Shown piece by piece: positions 37,411-46,413 of a DNA stretch of 64,000 nt. Position 1 is the first letter of the stretch, and every line of letters begins with the position of its first letter. The stretch is from Flavobacterium limnophilum (lineage in GTDB: Bacteria > Bacteroidota > Bacteroidia > Flavobacteriales > Flavobacteriaceae), in assembly GCF_027111315.2 (NCBI RefSeq), contig NZ_CP114289.2, forward strand, positions 310,001 through 374,000, read 5' to 3'. A model generated the notes under the pieces. The model ran no database searches, was not told the origin of the DNA, and worked only from the letters and a program-made list of their open reading frames with translations. The position numbers were made by a program, and so were the translations under genes.

Positions 37411-38541
37411 ATGAAATCAATTTATTTCTTTATTCTTTTTAGTGCAGGTACTTTTTTAATGCAAGGACAGCAGAAAATATCTTTCAAAGACTCTCTCGAT
37501 CATAAGTTGGATTTGAGTGATTGGGTTATCAGTGCTAAAGGATTTATTCCCGTACCAATACTTATTACTGAACCGGCTCTTGGGGGGGGTGGAGGGCTTA
37601 TGGCAGCGGTTTTTATTAAACCAAACACTCCTTATCTTGATTCTATAGATGGAAAACTGGTTAAAACTCGAGTGAAACCCAATATTTATGGTGGCGCTGG
37701 TGGTTATACGGCCAATGGTACTTGGCTTGTGGGTGGTTTTACAACTGGTGCCATAAAAAAATGGAGGGCAAATTACCGAGTGGCTACTGGATTGGCAAAT
37801 GTTAATCTTAATTTTTACAGAGATTTTCCAACTATTGGTGAGTGTTCCTTTGAATTCAACATGAAAACCATACCCTTTAGTGCTTATTTGATTAAGCAAA
37901 TCAATCGAAGTTCTTGGTATGCTGGCTTGGATTATTTGTTCCTGAAAACGGAACTAAAAAACACCAATATTGATTTTAATACTCCAAAAGAAGTAAATAG
38001 CATCATAAGTCGATTGGGCTTATTGGTGGACTATGATAAACGAGACAATATATTTACACCCAATAAAGGATTTCTTTTCAATAGTTTGATTGGCGCTTCA
38101 GAAGATTTTTTGGGGAGCGATTATAATTATGTTTTAATTAATTCGGCGGCATTTGCTTACTTGCCAATTTCAAATAAGATCACTTCTGGTTTTAGGGTCG
38201 AATACCAGCAAATTTTTGGTGACGCTCCTTTTTATATGCTGCCTTATGTCAATATGAGGGGTGTCCCGGTTATGCGTTATCAAGGCGATATCGTGGCTTT
38301 GGCGGAAACCGAATGGAGGTGGGATTTTACTGGTCGATACAGCTTGGTTGCTTTTGGAGGTTTGTCCACTGCTGTTTCTAAACAAAGCAATTTTCAGGAT
38401 TCTTCATGGAAAGCTGCAGGCGGTATGGGAGCAAGATATCTGATTGCAAGAAAACTTAAATTGCGTATGGGAATTGATATTGCCCGTGGTCCTGAAGAAT
38501 GGGCATACTACATTGTTTTTGGAACTAGTTGGACTCGTTAA
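37411..38541 (+). CDS. Omp85/BamA-like outer-membrane barrel protein
   Basis: The 376-residue product has a signal peptide (MKSIYFFILFSAGTFLMQGQ Q) and then alternating amphipathic strands to the end. VNMRGVPVMRYQGDIVALAE TEWRWDF and the terminal GGMGARYLIARKLKLRMGID IARGPEEW resemble the bacterial surface antigen (D15/BamA) barrel. No POTRA domains are present, so it is a barrel-only family member, not BamA itself. Function unknown; it stands alone between two terminators. Confidence 0.82.
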   Translation: MKSIYFFILFSAGTFLMQGQQKISFKDSLDHKLDLSDWVISAKGFIPVPILITEPALGGGGGLMAAVFIKPNTPYLDSIDGKLVKTRVKPNIYGGAGGYTANGTWLVGGFTTGAIKKWRANYRVATGLANVNLNFYRDFPTIGECSFEFNMKTIPFSAYLIKQINRSSWYAGLDYLFLKTELKNTNIDFNTPKEVNSIISRLGLLVDYDKRDNIFTPNKGFLFNSLIGASEDFLGSDYNYVLINSAAFAYLPISNKITSGFRVEYQQIFGDAPFYMLPYVNMRGVPVMRYQGDIVALAETEWRWDFTGRYSLVAFGGLSTAVSKQSNFQDSSWKAAGGMGARYLIARKLKLRMGIDIARGPEEWAYYIVFGTSWTR

Positions 38542-38571
38542 GATTTTTTTTAATATGAATTTATACTTGAA

Positions 38572-38610
38572 AAGGCTGCCAGAATCAATTTTTGGCAGCC
38601 TTATTTAAAT
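38572..38610. terminator. Terminator between the barrel gene and the convergent small secreted gene
   Basis: AAGGCTGCCA (38572-38581) pairs exactly with TGGCAGCCTT (38593-38602). A and T runs flank it, so it can act in both directions. Confidence 0.8.
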
Positions 38611-38616
38611 CTTTTT

Positions 38617-39153
38617 TTAAAGTCCTTTTACAATTTCGCCATCAGGATGAACTACCAATTTACGAATTTTGTCATTTTTTTTAATTTTGATATTGTATTG
38701 CTTTTTAAGGATGTCGCCTTCATCTTGACTATAAAGGAATTTGTCGTTTACGATTGACCATTCCGGGTATTTTTTATAAATGGAATATATCACTTCGCTT
38801 GGAAGTTTCACGTTTTTGTAATTTTCCACAACACGAGTTAATTTTCCGTTTTCATCATAAGTTGCAGATAATGAGCCGTTTTTAATATACATTGTTACTA
38901 AATAGGTTTCGTTTCCTTCATAATCTTTGCCAAGATCATAGGCAATGAACTTCTCTTCGAGTCTTCTTACATCAGTGTCTGGATTGTTGTCTGGTACATA
39001 CACAGAAAAATCTGCACCAGCTTTTTTAATTACAATTTCCGGCAAATTGATGATGTCCATTCTTCCTTCTTGTTTGTCCGTTTCGGGTTGTTTTTGTGAA
39101 TAGGAGAAAGTGGTAAAGCCTAAAATCAACAAAATAACAATAAATGTTTTCAT
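38617..39153 (-). CDS. Small exported PepSY-like protein
   Basis: The ATG at 39153 gives 178 residues with a signal peptide (MKTFIVILLILGFTTFSYSQ). The mature part has the alpha-beta pattern of PepSY-like or BLIP-like proteins: TYDENGKLTRVVENYKNVKL PSEVIYSIYKKYPEWSIVND, then KKQYNIKIKKNDKIRKLVVH PDGEIV. Such proteins occur widely in Bacteroidota without known function. In-frame codons upstream to 39195 are not signal-like and are excluded. Confidence 0.7.
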   Translation of the reverse strand: MKTFIVILLILGFTTFSYSQKQPETDKQEGRMDIINLPEIVIKKAGADFSVYVPDNNPDTDVRRLEEKFIAYDLGKDYEGNETYLVTMYIKNGSLSATYDENGKLTRVVENYKNVKLPSEVIYSIYKKYPEWSIVNDKFLYSQDEGDILKKQYNIKIKKNDKIRKLVVHPDGEIVKGL

Positions 39154-39569
39154 AATATTTAATTTTAAATTAATATTTTTTTTGAATAATTTCAATAATT
39201 TAATGTGTTTTGAAACTTGCTTTTTATTTTTTAAATAACTGTTTTTCAGTGTATTAAATTTTTTTAATAAAAATTGTTAATTTTTACATCCATAAAGTTA
39301 GGGTATTTATTTTGCGTTTTTAGTTAATGTATTCCACAAGTTGTGTTAAAAAAACGCATTGTTGTTCCAATTTTTTAATGCGAATAATCATTAAAATCAA
39401 TTGATGAAAAAGTGTCGTGATTTTGCGAATAGCAAGATTTTTCTCCATTCATTCAAACGAGAAATAATCCAGATTTTTTTAAGAAAACGGGAAATGAGAA
39501 GTTGAAAAACAGATCTTTTCTTTGAAAACATCAATTGATATATCTCTTGATAAAGAATTTTTATTGGTC
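39154..39569. other. Intergenic region without recognised features
   Basis: These 416 bases lie between the small exported protein gene and the 3' end of the RsmI-like gene. Neither strand holds a credible coding frame, a strong terminator or a consensus promoter. The sequence is AT-rich with long T runs. Confidence 0.5.
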
Positions 39570-40295
39570 TTACATCTTGTGGATGATAAAAATAGTGGGA
39601 CGGTTGTGCAAATCCACCTTGATTTTTTTCCAGTCTGCCGCTCGCATTGTTTTAATGAATTCTGTCGGCAAAGTGATGTCAGTGGCAACACAAAGATAAG
39701 TTGAAGGGTTTAATGCCTGAACAATATCCTCCAGCATTTTATTGTTTCGATAAGGGGTTTCAATAAATATTTGGGATTGATTTTTGTCTTGGGACAATTT
39801 TTCCAAGTTTTTCAAAACCGATTTTTTCTCGGCTTTGTCGATTGGAATATAGCCATTGAAAGCAAAACTTTGTCCATTCATTCCAGAGGCCATAATCGCC
39901 AATAAAATGGAAGATGGCCCAACAAGCGGCACAACTTGAATTCCTTTTTCATGTGCCAATTTTACAATGACGGCTCCAGGATCGGCGACTCCAGGACAAC
40001 CGGCTTCACTCATTAATCCAACGTTTTTGCCTTCCAAACAAGGTTGCAACATCTTGGCGTGTTCCGAGACTTCGGTATGTTTGTTCAGTGCACTTAATCG
40101 GAGTGTGGCTTGAACTTTCTGCGGCTGAATGCTTTTTATGAATTTTCGAGCTGTTTTTTCGTTCTCAACAATATAATCGTCAATAAAATCAATGCTTCTT
40201 TTTATGGTTTGAGGCAGAACATCATCGGGATTGCCTTCTTCTCCTAATGTAGTTGGAATCAAATATAGTTTTCCTAAAAACGTACTTGGTTTCAT
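39570..40295 (-). CDS. SAM-dependent methyltransferase, RsmI-related
   Basis: The 241-residue product belongs to the tetrapyrrole methylase fold, with GKLYLIPTTLGEEGNPDDVL at the N-terminus, NVGLMSEAGCPGVADPGAVI VKLAHEKGIQVVPLVGPSSI L in the middle and FIETPYRNNKMLEDIVQAL near the end. RsmI methylates the 2'-OH of C1402 in 16S rRNA. This Bacteroidota form is shorter than Escherichia coli RsmI, and the N-terminus is less typical, so the exact target is inferred. It is the third gene after dnaA and the phosphatase gene. Confidence 0.88.
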   Translation of the reverse strand: MKPSTFLGKLYLIPTTLGEEGNPDDVLPQTIKRSIDFIDDYIVENEKTARKFIKSIQPQKVQATLRLSALNKHTEVSEHAKMLQPCLEGKNVGLMSEAGCPGVADPGAVIVKLAHEKGIQVVPLVGPSSILLAIMASGMNGQSFAFNGYIPIDKAEKKSVLKNLEKLSQDKNQSQIFIETPYRNNKMLEDIVQALNPSTYLCVATDITLPTEFIKTMRAADWKKIKVDLHNRPTIFIIHKM

Positions 40296-40364
40296 TTGTC
40301 TTGTTTTATTGATGATGCTTCAAATGGAATTTTTTGATGCTATTTGATGCTAAAATATAAGGAA

Positions 40365-40832
40365 TTAGGGGTGTTTTGCAATCAATTTTTTGGCAATTAC
40401 CTCGCAGGCTTCGTCAAGCATTTTGTAAACTGTATTGAATCCGTTGGGTAATCCAAAGTAAGGATCTGGAACATCAACATTTTCATTTGGAAATAATTCA
40501 TTCAAGATGAGTTGCACTTTTTCTGTTTGCTTCTTGTTGTCCACAAGTTGAACAACATCCCAGTAATTAGAATTGTCCATCACGTAGATATAGTCAAAAG
40601 CGTCAAAATCGCTTGTGGTGAATTGTCTCCCTTTTTGTTTTGAAATGTCTAGTTTGTTTTTTTTTGCCACTGCAATAGAACGTTCATCAGGAGCGCGACC
40701 AATGTGCCAAGAGCCTGTTCCTGCGGAGTCTACCGTAAATTTGTCCTTTGGGAGTTTTGAAGCCAATATTCCTTCGGCCAATGGAGACCTGCATATATTG
40801 CCTAAACAAACCATTAAAATCTTTATGGGCAT
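40365..40832 (-). CDS. Low-molecular-weight protein-tyrosine phosphatase
   Basis: The 155-residue product begins MPIKILMVCLGNICRSPLAE, which contains the CX5R active-site loop, and ends with the general-acid Asp in DVPDPYFG. These enzymes remove phosphate from tyrosine or act on arginine phosphate in some bacteria. It starts 4 bases after the dnaA stop and likely shares its transcript. No capsule kinase gene is nearby. Confidence 0.94.
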   Translation of the reverse strand: MPIKILMVCLGNICRSPLAEGILASKLPKDKFTVDSAGTGSWHIGRAPDERSIAVAKKNKLDISKQKGRQFTTSDFDAFDYIYVMDNSNYWDVVQLVDNKKQTEKVQLILNELFPNENVDVPDPYFGLPNGFNTVYKMLDEACEVIAKKLIAKHP

Positions 40833-40836
40833 CCGT

Positions 40837-42264
40837 TTATAACGTTAATTTTTTATTGATGTCTTCAACAAATTTTTTGAATTGTTTGTCGGTGGCTACC
40901 AAATTATCTACGGTTTTGCATGCATGTAATACGGTAGCGTGATCGCGATCGCCTATTTGAGAACCGATGTTTGCCAATGAAGCTTTCGTGAATTTCTTGG
41001 CGAAAAACATGGCTAATTGACGGGCCTGGACAATATGTCTTTTTCTGGTTTTGGATTGAAGGGTTTCAACATCCAATTGAAAATAATCGGAAACAATTTT
41101 TTGAATATAATCGATGGAAATTTCTCTTTTTACATTTTTGACGAACTTTTCTACGACGCTTTTGGCTAGTTCGAGCGTCACTTCTTTTTTGTTGAAAGAA
41201 GATTGTGCAATCAAGGAAATGATGGCGCCTTCCAGTTCTCTTACGTTAGATTTGATGTTCCTGGCAACATATTCAATGATTTCTTCAGGAATCTCTACTC
41301 CATCACGATATAAAATATTTTTTAAGATTGAAATTCGGGTTTCATAATCAGGTTGATGCAATTCTGCAGACAATCCCCATTTGAAACGGGACAACAAACG
41401 TTGCTCGATATCTTGCATGTCAACCGGAGCCTTGTCTGAAGTCAAGATTACTTGTTTTCCGTTTTGATGCAAGTAATTGAATATGTGGAAGAACACGTCT
41501 TGAGTTCCTGATTTTCCGGACAAGAATTGAACGTCGTCAATGATTAAAACGTCAATCAATTGGTAGAAATGGATGAAATCATTTCTGTTGTTCTTCTTGA
41601 CCGAGTCAATATATTGTTGCGTGAAAATTTCGGCTGAAATATATAGAACCGTTTTTTCGGGATATTTGTCTTTGATTTCCACTCCAATGGCGTGAGCCAA
41701 ATGCGTTTTTCCTAGACCAACTCCACCGAAAATCAACAATGGATTGAATGAAGTTCCGCCAGGTTTATTGGCTACGGCCATACCTGCTGAACGAGCCAGT
41801 CTATTAGAATCTCCTTCCAGAAAATTGTCGAAACTGTAATTGGGATTCAGTTGCGATTCGATTTTCAAATTTCGAATACCAGGAATCACAAACGGATTTC
41901 TCAGTTCAGGATTTAAGTTTTTGTATGGAGCATCTACATCTTGCGGCTTCATCGGGGCACGATTGGCACTAGGCAATTGTTCCGTAAACGGTTGTTTATT
42001 GCCATAAGTGTTTTCCATTTTGATTTTATAGAGTAACTTTGCATTTTTTCCTAGTTCTTTGGTTAATGCTACCTTTAATAATTTAACATAGTGTTCTTCC
42101 AGCCATTCGTAGAAGAATTTACTTGGAACTTGAATATAAAGTGCATTGTCGGTAAGTTCAACTGATTTGATTGGTTCAAACCAAGTTTTGTAGGCTTGAT
42201 CTTGAATGTTGTCTTTTATAAAAGACAGACAGTTTTCCCATACTGATTGTGCAGTCTTGTTCAT
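40837..42264 (-). CDS. dnaA: Chromosomal replication initiator DnaA
   Basis: The 475-residue product starts at MNKTAQSVWENCLSFIKDNI; upstream in-frame codons to 42345 are not conserved. Domain I is followed by a linker and the AAA+ domain with Walker A GGVGLGKTHLAHAIG and Walker B VLIIDDVQFLSGK. The DnaA-box-binding domain IV shows the signature GDRDHATVLHACKTVDNL at the C-terminus. It initiates replication at oriC and regulates its own gene in many species; one DnaA box lies 85 bases upstream. Confidence 0.98.
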   Translation of the reverse strand: MNKTAQSVWENCLSFIKDNIQDQAYKTWFEPIKSVELTDNALYIQVPSKFFYEWLEEHYVKLLKVALTKELGKNAKLLYKIKMENTYGNKQPFTEQLPSANRAPMKPQDVDAPYKNLNPELRNPFVIPGIRNLKIESQLNPNYSFDNFLEGDSNRLARSAGMAVANKPGGTSFNPLLIFGGVGLGKTHLAHAIGVEIKDKYPEKTVLYISAEIFTQQYIDSVKKNNRNDFIHFYQLIDVLIIDDVQFLSGKSGTQDVFFHIFNYLHQNGKQVILTSDKAPVDMQDIEQRLLSRFKWGLSAELHQPDYETRISILKNILYRDGVEIPEEIIEYVARNIKSNVRELEGAIISLIAQSSFNKKEVTLELAKSVVEKFVKNVKREISIDYIQKIVSDYFQLDVETLQSKTRKRHIVQARQLAMFFAKKFTKASLANIGSQIGDRDHATVLHACKTVDNLVATDKQFKKFVEDINKKLTL

Positions 42265-42348
42265 ATATTCAGTTAAATTATGTTTATTTGGTTTGTGTGT
42301 TGTATAAAAAATCGTCGGTTTTTTATCGCTTTTTCGGGATAACAAATA

Positions 42349-42357
42349 TGTGAATAA
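42349..42357 (-). promoter_or_regulatory. Single DnaA box upstream of dnaA
   Basis: Minus-strand TTATTCACA fits TTATNCACA. It lies in the AT-rich 174-base gap between dnaA and the divergent thioesterase. No other box was seen, so autoregulation is more likely than an origin. Confidence 0.45.
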
Positions 42358-42438
42358 AATTCGCTAAAAAAAAATATTTCGCATGTAATTTTTTTAAAAT
42401 ATTATCGTATGAGGCTCAAAAAAATTAATATATAAGTA

Positions 42439-42843
42439 ATGAATTATCACCAAATCCAAATCCGTGTCCGCTATTCAGAAACCGACCAAATGAGGGTCGT
42501 TTATCACGGAAATTATGCTCAATATTTTGAAGTTGGAAGGGTTGAATGGCTAAGAAACAAAGGGATTTCGTATAAATGGATGGAGGAAAACGGAATTATG
42601 CTTCCCGTGGTTTCCTTGACCATAAATTACAAGAAACCGGCTCGTTATGATGAACTTTTGACTTTGAAAACCATCTTGAAAAAACTGACGTCCGTCAAGA
42701 TTGAATTTGACTATGAACTCTATAACGAAGGAGGTGAGTTATTAACAACTGGCAACTCGGTTTTGGTTTTTGTGAACATGAAAACAGGTAGACCGATGGC
42801 TCCTCCATTATATCTTTTGGAACTTTTAAATAGAATGGAATAG
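42439..42843 (+). CDS. Acyl-CoA thioesterase (YbgC/4HBT type)
   Basis: The 134-residue hot-dog-fold product has the signature RVRYSETDQMRVVYHGNYAQ YFEVGRVEWLR near the N-terminus, containing the catalytic Asp of the D-x-x-x-V-V-Y-H motif. Such enzymes hydrolyse acyl-CoA esters; substrate is unknown. It is divergent from dnaA and converges on the YigZ-family gene. Confidence 0.93.
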   Translation: MNYHQIQIRVRYSETDQMRVVYHGNYAQYFEVGRVEWLRNKGISYKWMEENGIMLPVVSLTINYKKPARYDELLTLKTILKKLTSVKIEFDYELYNEGGELLTTGNSVLVFVNMKTGRPMAPPLYLLELLNRME

Positions 42844-42897
42844 AGGCGTCTGTTTTTTACGAAATAATGAAAAATAGGAATCTTTTTTGAGATTCTG

Positions 42898-43500
42898 TCA
42901 GAGCGGTTTTATTTCGATTTCAAACATCGAATTAAAAATGTCGAATACCATTTCGGCATTTTTTTTTCGGGTCACAATCTCGATTTCGCAACTCATTTCC
43001 ATTTTTTGGGATACAATTTCCACATTTTTTTCCTTAACAATGCGCATCACTTTATTAATGTTCTTGTAGTCGAATGTAACCAAATAATGAACATCGATTG
43101 TTTTTTCGATAATTTCCGATATTTCGAGAGTCATTTGGGCGGCAGTTTTATAGGCAGTAATCAATCCGCCAACGCCTAATTTTATGCCTCCAAAAATTCG
43201 GACAACTACAATTAGAGTGTTTGTAATGCCAAAGGACTGGATTTGACCATAAATAGGGGCTCCTGCGCTGTTACTTGGTTCTCCATCGTCGTTTGCCCTG
43301 TAAACTATTTTTTCTGTCCCAATTTGATATGCATAACAATAATGAACCGCATGGGGATGTTGTTTGCGTAAACCTTCAATGATGGGTTTTACTTCATCTT
43401 CAGACTCAATGGGGAAGGCATAGCCAAAGAATTTGCTGCTTTTTTCTTTAAGTAGAATCTCTGGCGAAGGGTAAGCAATAGTTTTATAGGTATCTTTCAA
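42898..43500 (-). CDS. YigZ/IMPACT-family protein
   Basis: The 200-residue product contains SKFFGYAFPIESEDEVKPII and the IMPACT-family core HAVHYCYAYQIGTEKIVYRA NDDGEPSNSAGAPI, followed by RIFGGIKLGVGGLITAYKTA. YigZ-type proteins have an RNA/translation-linked but poorly defined role. It is the last gene of a ribD-HAD-yigZ transcript on the minus strand (22-base gap). Confidence 0.94.
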   Translation of the reverse strand: MKDTYKTIAYPSPEILLKEKSSKFFGYAFPIESEDEVKPIIEGLRKQHPHAVHYCYAYQIGTEKIVYRANDDGEPSNSAGAPIYGQIQSFGITNTLIVVVRIFGGIKLGVGGLITAYKTAAQMTLEISEIIEKTIDVHYLVTFDYKNINKVMRIVKEKNVEIVSQKMEMSCEIEIVTRKKNAEMVFDIFNSMFEIEIKPL

Positions 43501-43522
43501 ATGAAATTATTAATTGAAATTA

Positions 43523-44131
43523 TCAAAGCGGTAAATCTATTTTTGTAAACAAATCCACGACATCTTCCTGTCCTACTTGTAAATTCCAGACATGAAGACC
43601 CAAGGCTAGCGCAGCATCGGTATTTTCTTTTTTGTCGTCAACAAATAAAGTGTGTTTTTCTAGTAATTCATGGTTCTTGATGAGGTAATCATAAATTTCG
43701 GCATCAGGTTTTCGCATCCCCATTTCAAACGAAAAATATACTTTTTCAAAACATTGGTAAAAATCACTATAAAATGAAGTTCCGTTTTCTTTTTCGAAAG
43801 TATCTATATGAATGGAATCAGTATTGCTCAATAAAAACAAGCGGTATTTTTTCGAAAGTTTTTGCAGAAATTCCAATCGATACAATGGAAAATCCAGAAG
43901 AACGGCGTTCCAAGCTTCTAAAATTTCGTCAATGGAAGCATTTGGCATCTGTTTTTGAAAGCCAAGCACGAAATCTTCTCTCGAGATTTGGCCTTTTTCA
44001 AATTGTATGTTTAATTGATCTAAATCCTTATTCCATTCCTTTAAACCTAATTTTTTAAGGGCATCAATGGTGGCTTGTTTATCCAAATTGATGAAAATGT
44101 CTCCAAAATCAAAAATGATGGTGTTAATCAT
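43523..44131 (-). CDS. HAD-superfamily hydrolase, subfamily IA
   Basis: The 202-residue product begins MINTIIFDFGDIFINLDKQA with the nucleophile Asp in FDFGD; the usual second acidic residue is a glycine, as in several subfamily IA members. Motif II is LLSNTDSIH, motif III the Lys in GMRKPDAEIY and motif IV FVDDKKENTDAA. A sugar or nucleotide phosphatase role is likely. It overlaps the ribD stop by 8 bases. As flavin synthesis needs a phosphatase after RibD, a role there is tempting but unproven. Confidence 0.9.
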   Translation of the reverse strand: MINTIIFDFGDIFINLDKQATIDALKKLGLKEWNKDLDQLNIQFEKGQISREDFVLGFQKQMPNASIDEILEAWNAVLLDFPLYRLEFLQKLSKKYRLFLLSNTDSIHIDTFEKENGTSFYSDFYQCFEKVYFSFEMGMRKPDAEIYDYLIKNHELLEKHTLFVDDKKENTDAALALGLHVWNLQVGQEDVVDLFTKIDLPL

Positions 44132-45167
44132 GGTTTCTAGATATTATGACTGTGTCGTTTCCAATAGTCTGTTTGATGCTGTTTTTTAAAGCGATAATTG
44201 GTGCTTTGATTCCCTTTTTGAAGGAATTGTTTCCAACGAATAGGCGAGCTTCATCCCAAAGGTTTTCGTCAATAAAAGTCTGTAATGTTTGTCGGCCGCC
44301 CTCTACGATAACGGATTGAATTTGGTGTCTGTACAAGAAGTCAGCTATTTGACTAGCTACATTTTGTTTAAAATCGATGATTTCAAAGATAATGTTTTCT
44401 TCGTTAATTGTATTTGAAGAATTTGTTAAAACAATGGTTTTGGCTTGATTGTTAAAGATGCGGCTGTCTTTTGGAATCCTGTTATGTTGATCTAAAACAA
44501 TTCGAACAGGATTATTTCCAGACCAATCTCTGGTATCTAATTTTGGATTATCATCAATAACGGTTTGCGTTCCCACTAAAATGGCTTGCTCTTCGCTTCG
44601 CCATTTGTGTACCAATTGTCGCGAAAATTCATTGGTTATCCAAACTGGTTTTTGTTCCTGTTTTGTCAAAGGTGCAATAAAACCATCCTGGCTCTCGGCC
44701 CATTTCAAGATGATGTAAGGTCTTTTCTTTTCGTGGAAAGTAAAAAAGCGTTTGTTGAGTTCGTTGCATTCCGTTTCGAGAATGCCTACAGTGACATTGG
44801 CACCCGCTTCCAATAATTTTTTGATGCCGTTTCCAGCCACTTTTATGTTGGGGTCAACCGTTCCGATAACTACATTTGGAATCTTGTTTTCGATAATCAA
44901 ATCGCAACAAGGCGGTGTTTTTCCGAAATGGCTGCAAGGTTCCAGACTCACGTAAATGGTCGATTTTTTCAATAGCGATTTGTCTTTTACAGCATTCACG
45001 GCATTCACTTCGGCGTGGGGTTCGCCCGATTTTTTGTGCCAGCCTTCGCCAATGATTTTTCCGTCGCAAACAATAACGCTTCCCACCATTGGATTTGGGT
45101 AAGTGGTTCCCAAGCCATTTTTGGCCAATTCGATGCAGCGGCGGATGTATTTCTCATTTGTTTTCAC
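44124..45167 (-). CDS. ribD: Riboflavin biosynthesis bifunctional deaminase-reductase RibD
   Basis: The 347-residue enzyme performs the deamination and reduction steps after GTP cyclohydrolase II in riboflavin synthesis. The deaminase domain has GEPHAEVNAVN and PCSHFGKTPPCC zinc ligands. The reductase domain covers about residues 150-347 with AILVGTQTVIDDNPKLDTRD and QSVIVEGGRQTLQTFID. The start codon is GTG at 45167, and a TACTTTTG element lies just 6-13 bases upstream, so the mRNA may be almost leaderless. Confidence 0.97.
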   Translation of the reverse strand: MKTNEKYIRRCIELAKNGLGTTYPNPMVGSVIVCDGKIIGEGWHKKSGEPHAEVNAVNAVKDKSLLKKSTIYVSLEPCSHFGKTPPCCDLIIENKIPNVVIGTVDPNIKVAGNGIKKLLEAGANVTVGILETECNELNKRFFTFHEKKRPYIILKWAESQDGFIAPLTKQEQKPVWITNEFSRQLVHKWRSEEQAILVGTQTVIDDNPKLDTRDWSGNNPVRIVLDQHNRIPKDSRIFNNQAKTIVLTNSSNTINEENIIFEIIDFKQNVASQIADFLYRHQIQSVIVEGGRQTLQTFIDENLWDEARLFVGNNSFKKGIKAPIIALKNSIKQTIGNDTVIISRNHD

Positions 45168-45172
45168 AAATG

Positions 45173-45180
45173 CAAAAGTA
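45173..45180 (-). promoter_or_regulatory. -7 element immediately before ribD
   Basis: On the minus strand TACTTTTG ends 5 bases before the ribD GTG. Bacteroidota transcripts start about 5-8 bases after this element, which places the 5' end at or next to the start codon. A clear TTG at -33 is absent. Confidence 0.55.
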
Positions 45181-45387
45181 GTGATTTTTGAGTTTAGGAT
45201 TTTGTTTTGAATCTTCGAATCAGGGTTATTCTCTTTTAAAATTTTTTAGCCACAAATTTCACGGATTAATAAAGAATAAAAACAAAACAACGCTAATTTT
45301 CTTTTTTAAAAGTGGATGTTCCTCTTGCAATTCGCTCTCAAAACTTTACGATAACTCCATAGTGTTGACGGTAGGTAGTCCAGTGAG

Positions 45388-45422
45388 CCTGCCCTGAGTT
45401 TAACGAAGGGTTCAACAGGAGT
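45388..45422. repeat. CCTGAG...CGAAGG-type interspersed repeat fragment
   Basis: The stretch GCCTGCCCTGAGTTTAACGA and following AGGGTTCAACAGG has the CCTGAG-N-CGAAGG pattern of short interspersed repeats. A related sequence (CATCCTGAGCGGAGTCGAAG) occurs twice inside prmC. It lies at the left margin of the accessory region. Confidence 0.5.
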
Positions 45423-45474
45423 TTACTTCACTGTTTATTATTTTTTTTTGGTGTTCAGTGATTTTTAATTCATT

Positions 45475-45494
45475 GTTGGTGCTGCGCACGCAAC
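45475..45494. other. Small hairpin downstream of the AbiGi-like gene
   Basis: GTTG-GTGC and GCAC-CAAC pair across a three-base TGC loop with a one-base bulge. It sits 30-50 bases past the stop of the minus-strand gene and may mark the end of that transcript or of the inserted segment. Confidence 0.35.
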
Positions 45495-45523
45495 GAAATC
45501 CTAGCTGTTACTAGCTGGTTTTT

Positions 45524-46354
45524 TTAGAAGTCATTATGAATTAGATCTTCTTTTATAATCATTAATTTCCCTGATAATATAGATTCAATTACATTTTCTT
45601 CTCCAAATTTTCTATTTAAAACTCCAATTACTTTTTCTCGTTGAGCTTCATTTTTTATTAATATGTACCGAATATTTTCGATGTTAATTAGGTCGGCAGC
45701 ATAATTAGGTAAATGAGGTTTTTTTCTAAAATTTTTGTTTTCTAATTCTATAAACTCATTATCAGTTTTTGTAATTATTCTTTTTTCATTTTCTAATTTA
45801 GGAATGAATCTCCATTCTCTTTCTTGATAAGTAATAATTTTTTGTCCTTTATAAAATGTTTTCCAATTTTTAAAGAATTGAACTGCAGGTATAGTAATAT
45901 CATTAATTCTATTGAGCATTAAATCATATTGTGAATAATCCAAATTCTGAATCTTATTTTCCAAATTCTCAATTTTTTCATTCTCAAAGATTTCATTAAG
46001 CATCTTATCAAAATGAATCTTATTCATATTAAGATAAAAATCTTTGAAAGGAGTTGTTTCGTGAATATAGACTACAGGTGAAATAGAATTTTTTAATGCC
46101 CATTCTAAACTCATTCCAATTCCATATTTTCCATATCGCATATATAAATCAACATCTCGAAGTGGAATATTGCAGAAGCTTACCATTGGAATATAATATT
46201 CGACATCATTAATTTTTTCTGCACAATAAGATGGTGCGAAACCATTTCTTAAGATTTTAAGTAAAATATCAAAATTATCAGTATAGTGAAAAATATGATT
46301 TATCTTTTTTTGATTAAATTCTCTTTCGACAGTTACATCTTTTTTTGAAGTCAT
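45524..46354 (-). CDS. AbiGi-like abortive infection protein
   Basis: The 276-residue product contains a run of features I recognise from the AbiGi family of phage-resistance proteins: NHIFHYTDNFDILLKILRNG, the APSYCAE motif, IPMVSFCNIPLRDVDLYM, and YGKYGIGMSLEWALKNSISP VVYIH. In Lactococcus AbiGi pairs with AbiGii as a defence/antitoxin-type component. No AbiGii-like nucleotidyltransferase is adjacent; the upstream gene on the same strand is an unrelated 210-residue protein. Both lie in a repeat-rich insertion between ribD and the GNAT-prmC genes. Family assignment is from memory of motifs, not a search. Confidence 0.6.
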   Translation of the reverse strand: MTSKKDVTVEREFNQKKINHIFHYTDNFDILLKILRNGFAPSYCAEKINDVEYYIPMVSFCNIPLRDVDLYMRYGKYGIGMSLEWALKNSISPVVYIHETTPFKDFYLNMNKIHFDKMLNEIFENEKIENLENKIQNLDYSQYDLMLNRINDITIPAVQFFKNWKTFYKGQKIITYQEREWRFIPKLENEKRIITKTDNEFIELENKNFRKKPHLPNYAADLINIENIRYILIKNEAQREKVIGVLNRKFGEENVIESILSGKLMIIKEDLIHNDF

Positions 46355-46413
46355 TTTACTTTTTTTATGATTTGGTTCTTGAATTGTCGGATTTTTTGAA
46401 ACTAGCTACTAAA

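Noticed and set aside
42265-42438. Chromosomal origin oriC
   Set aside because: Only one DnaA box was seen; without skew data an origin call is not supported.
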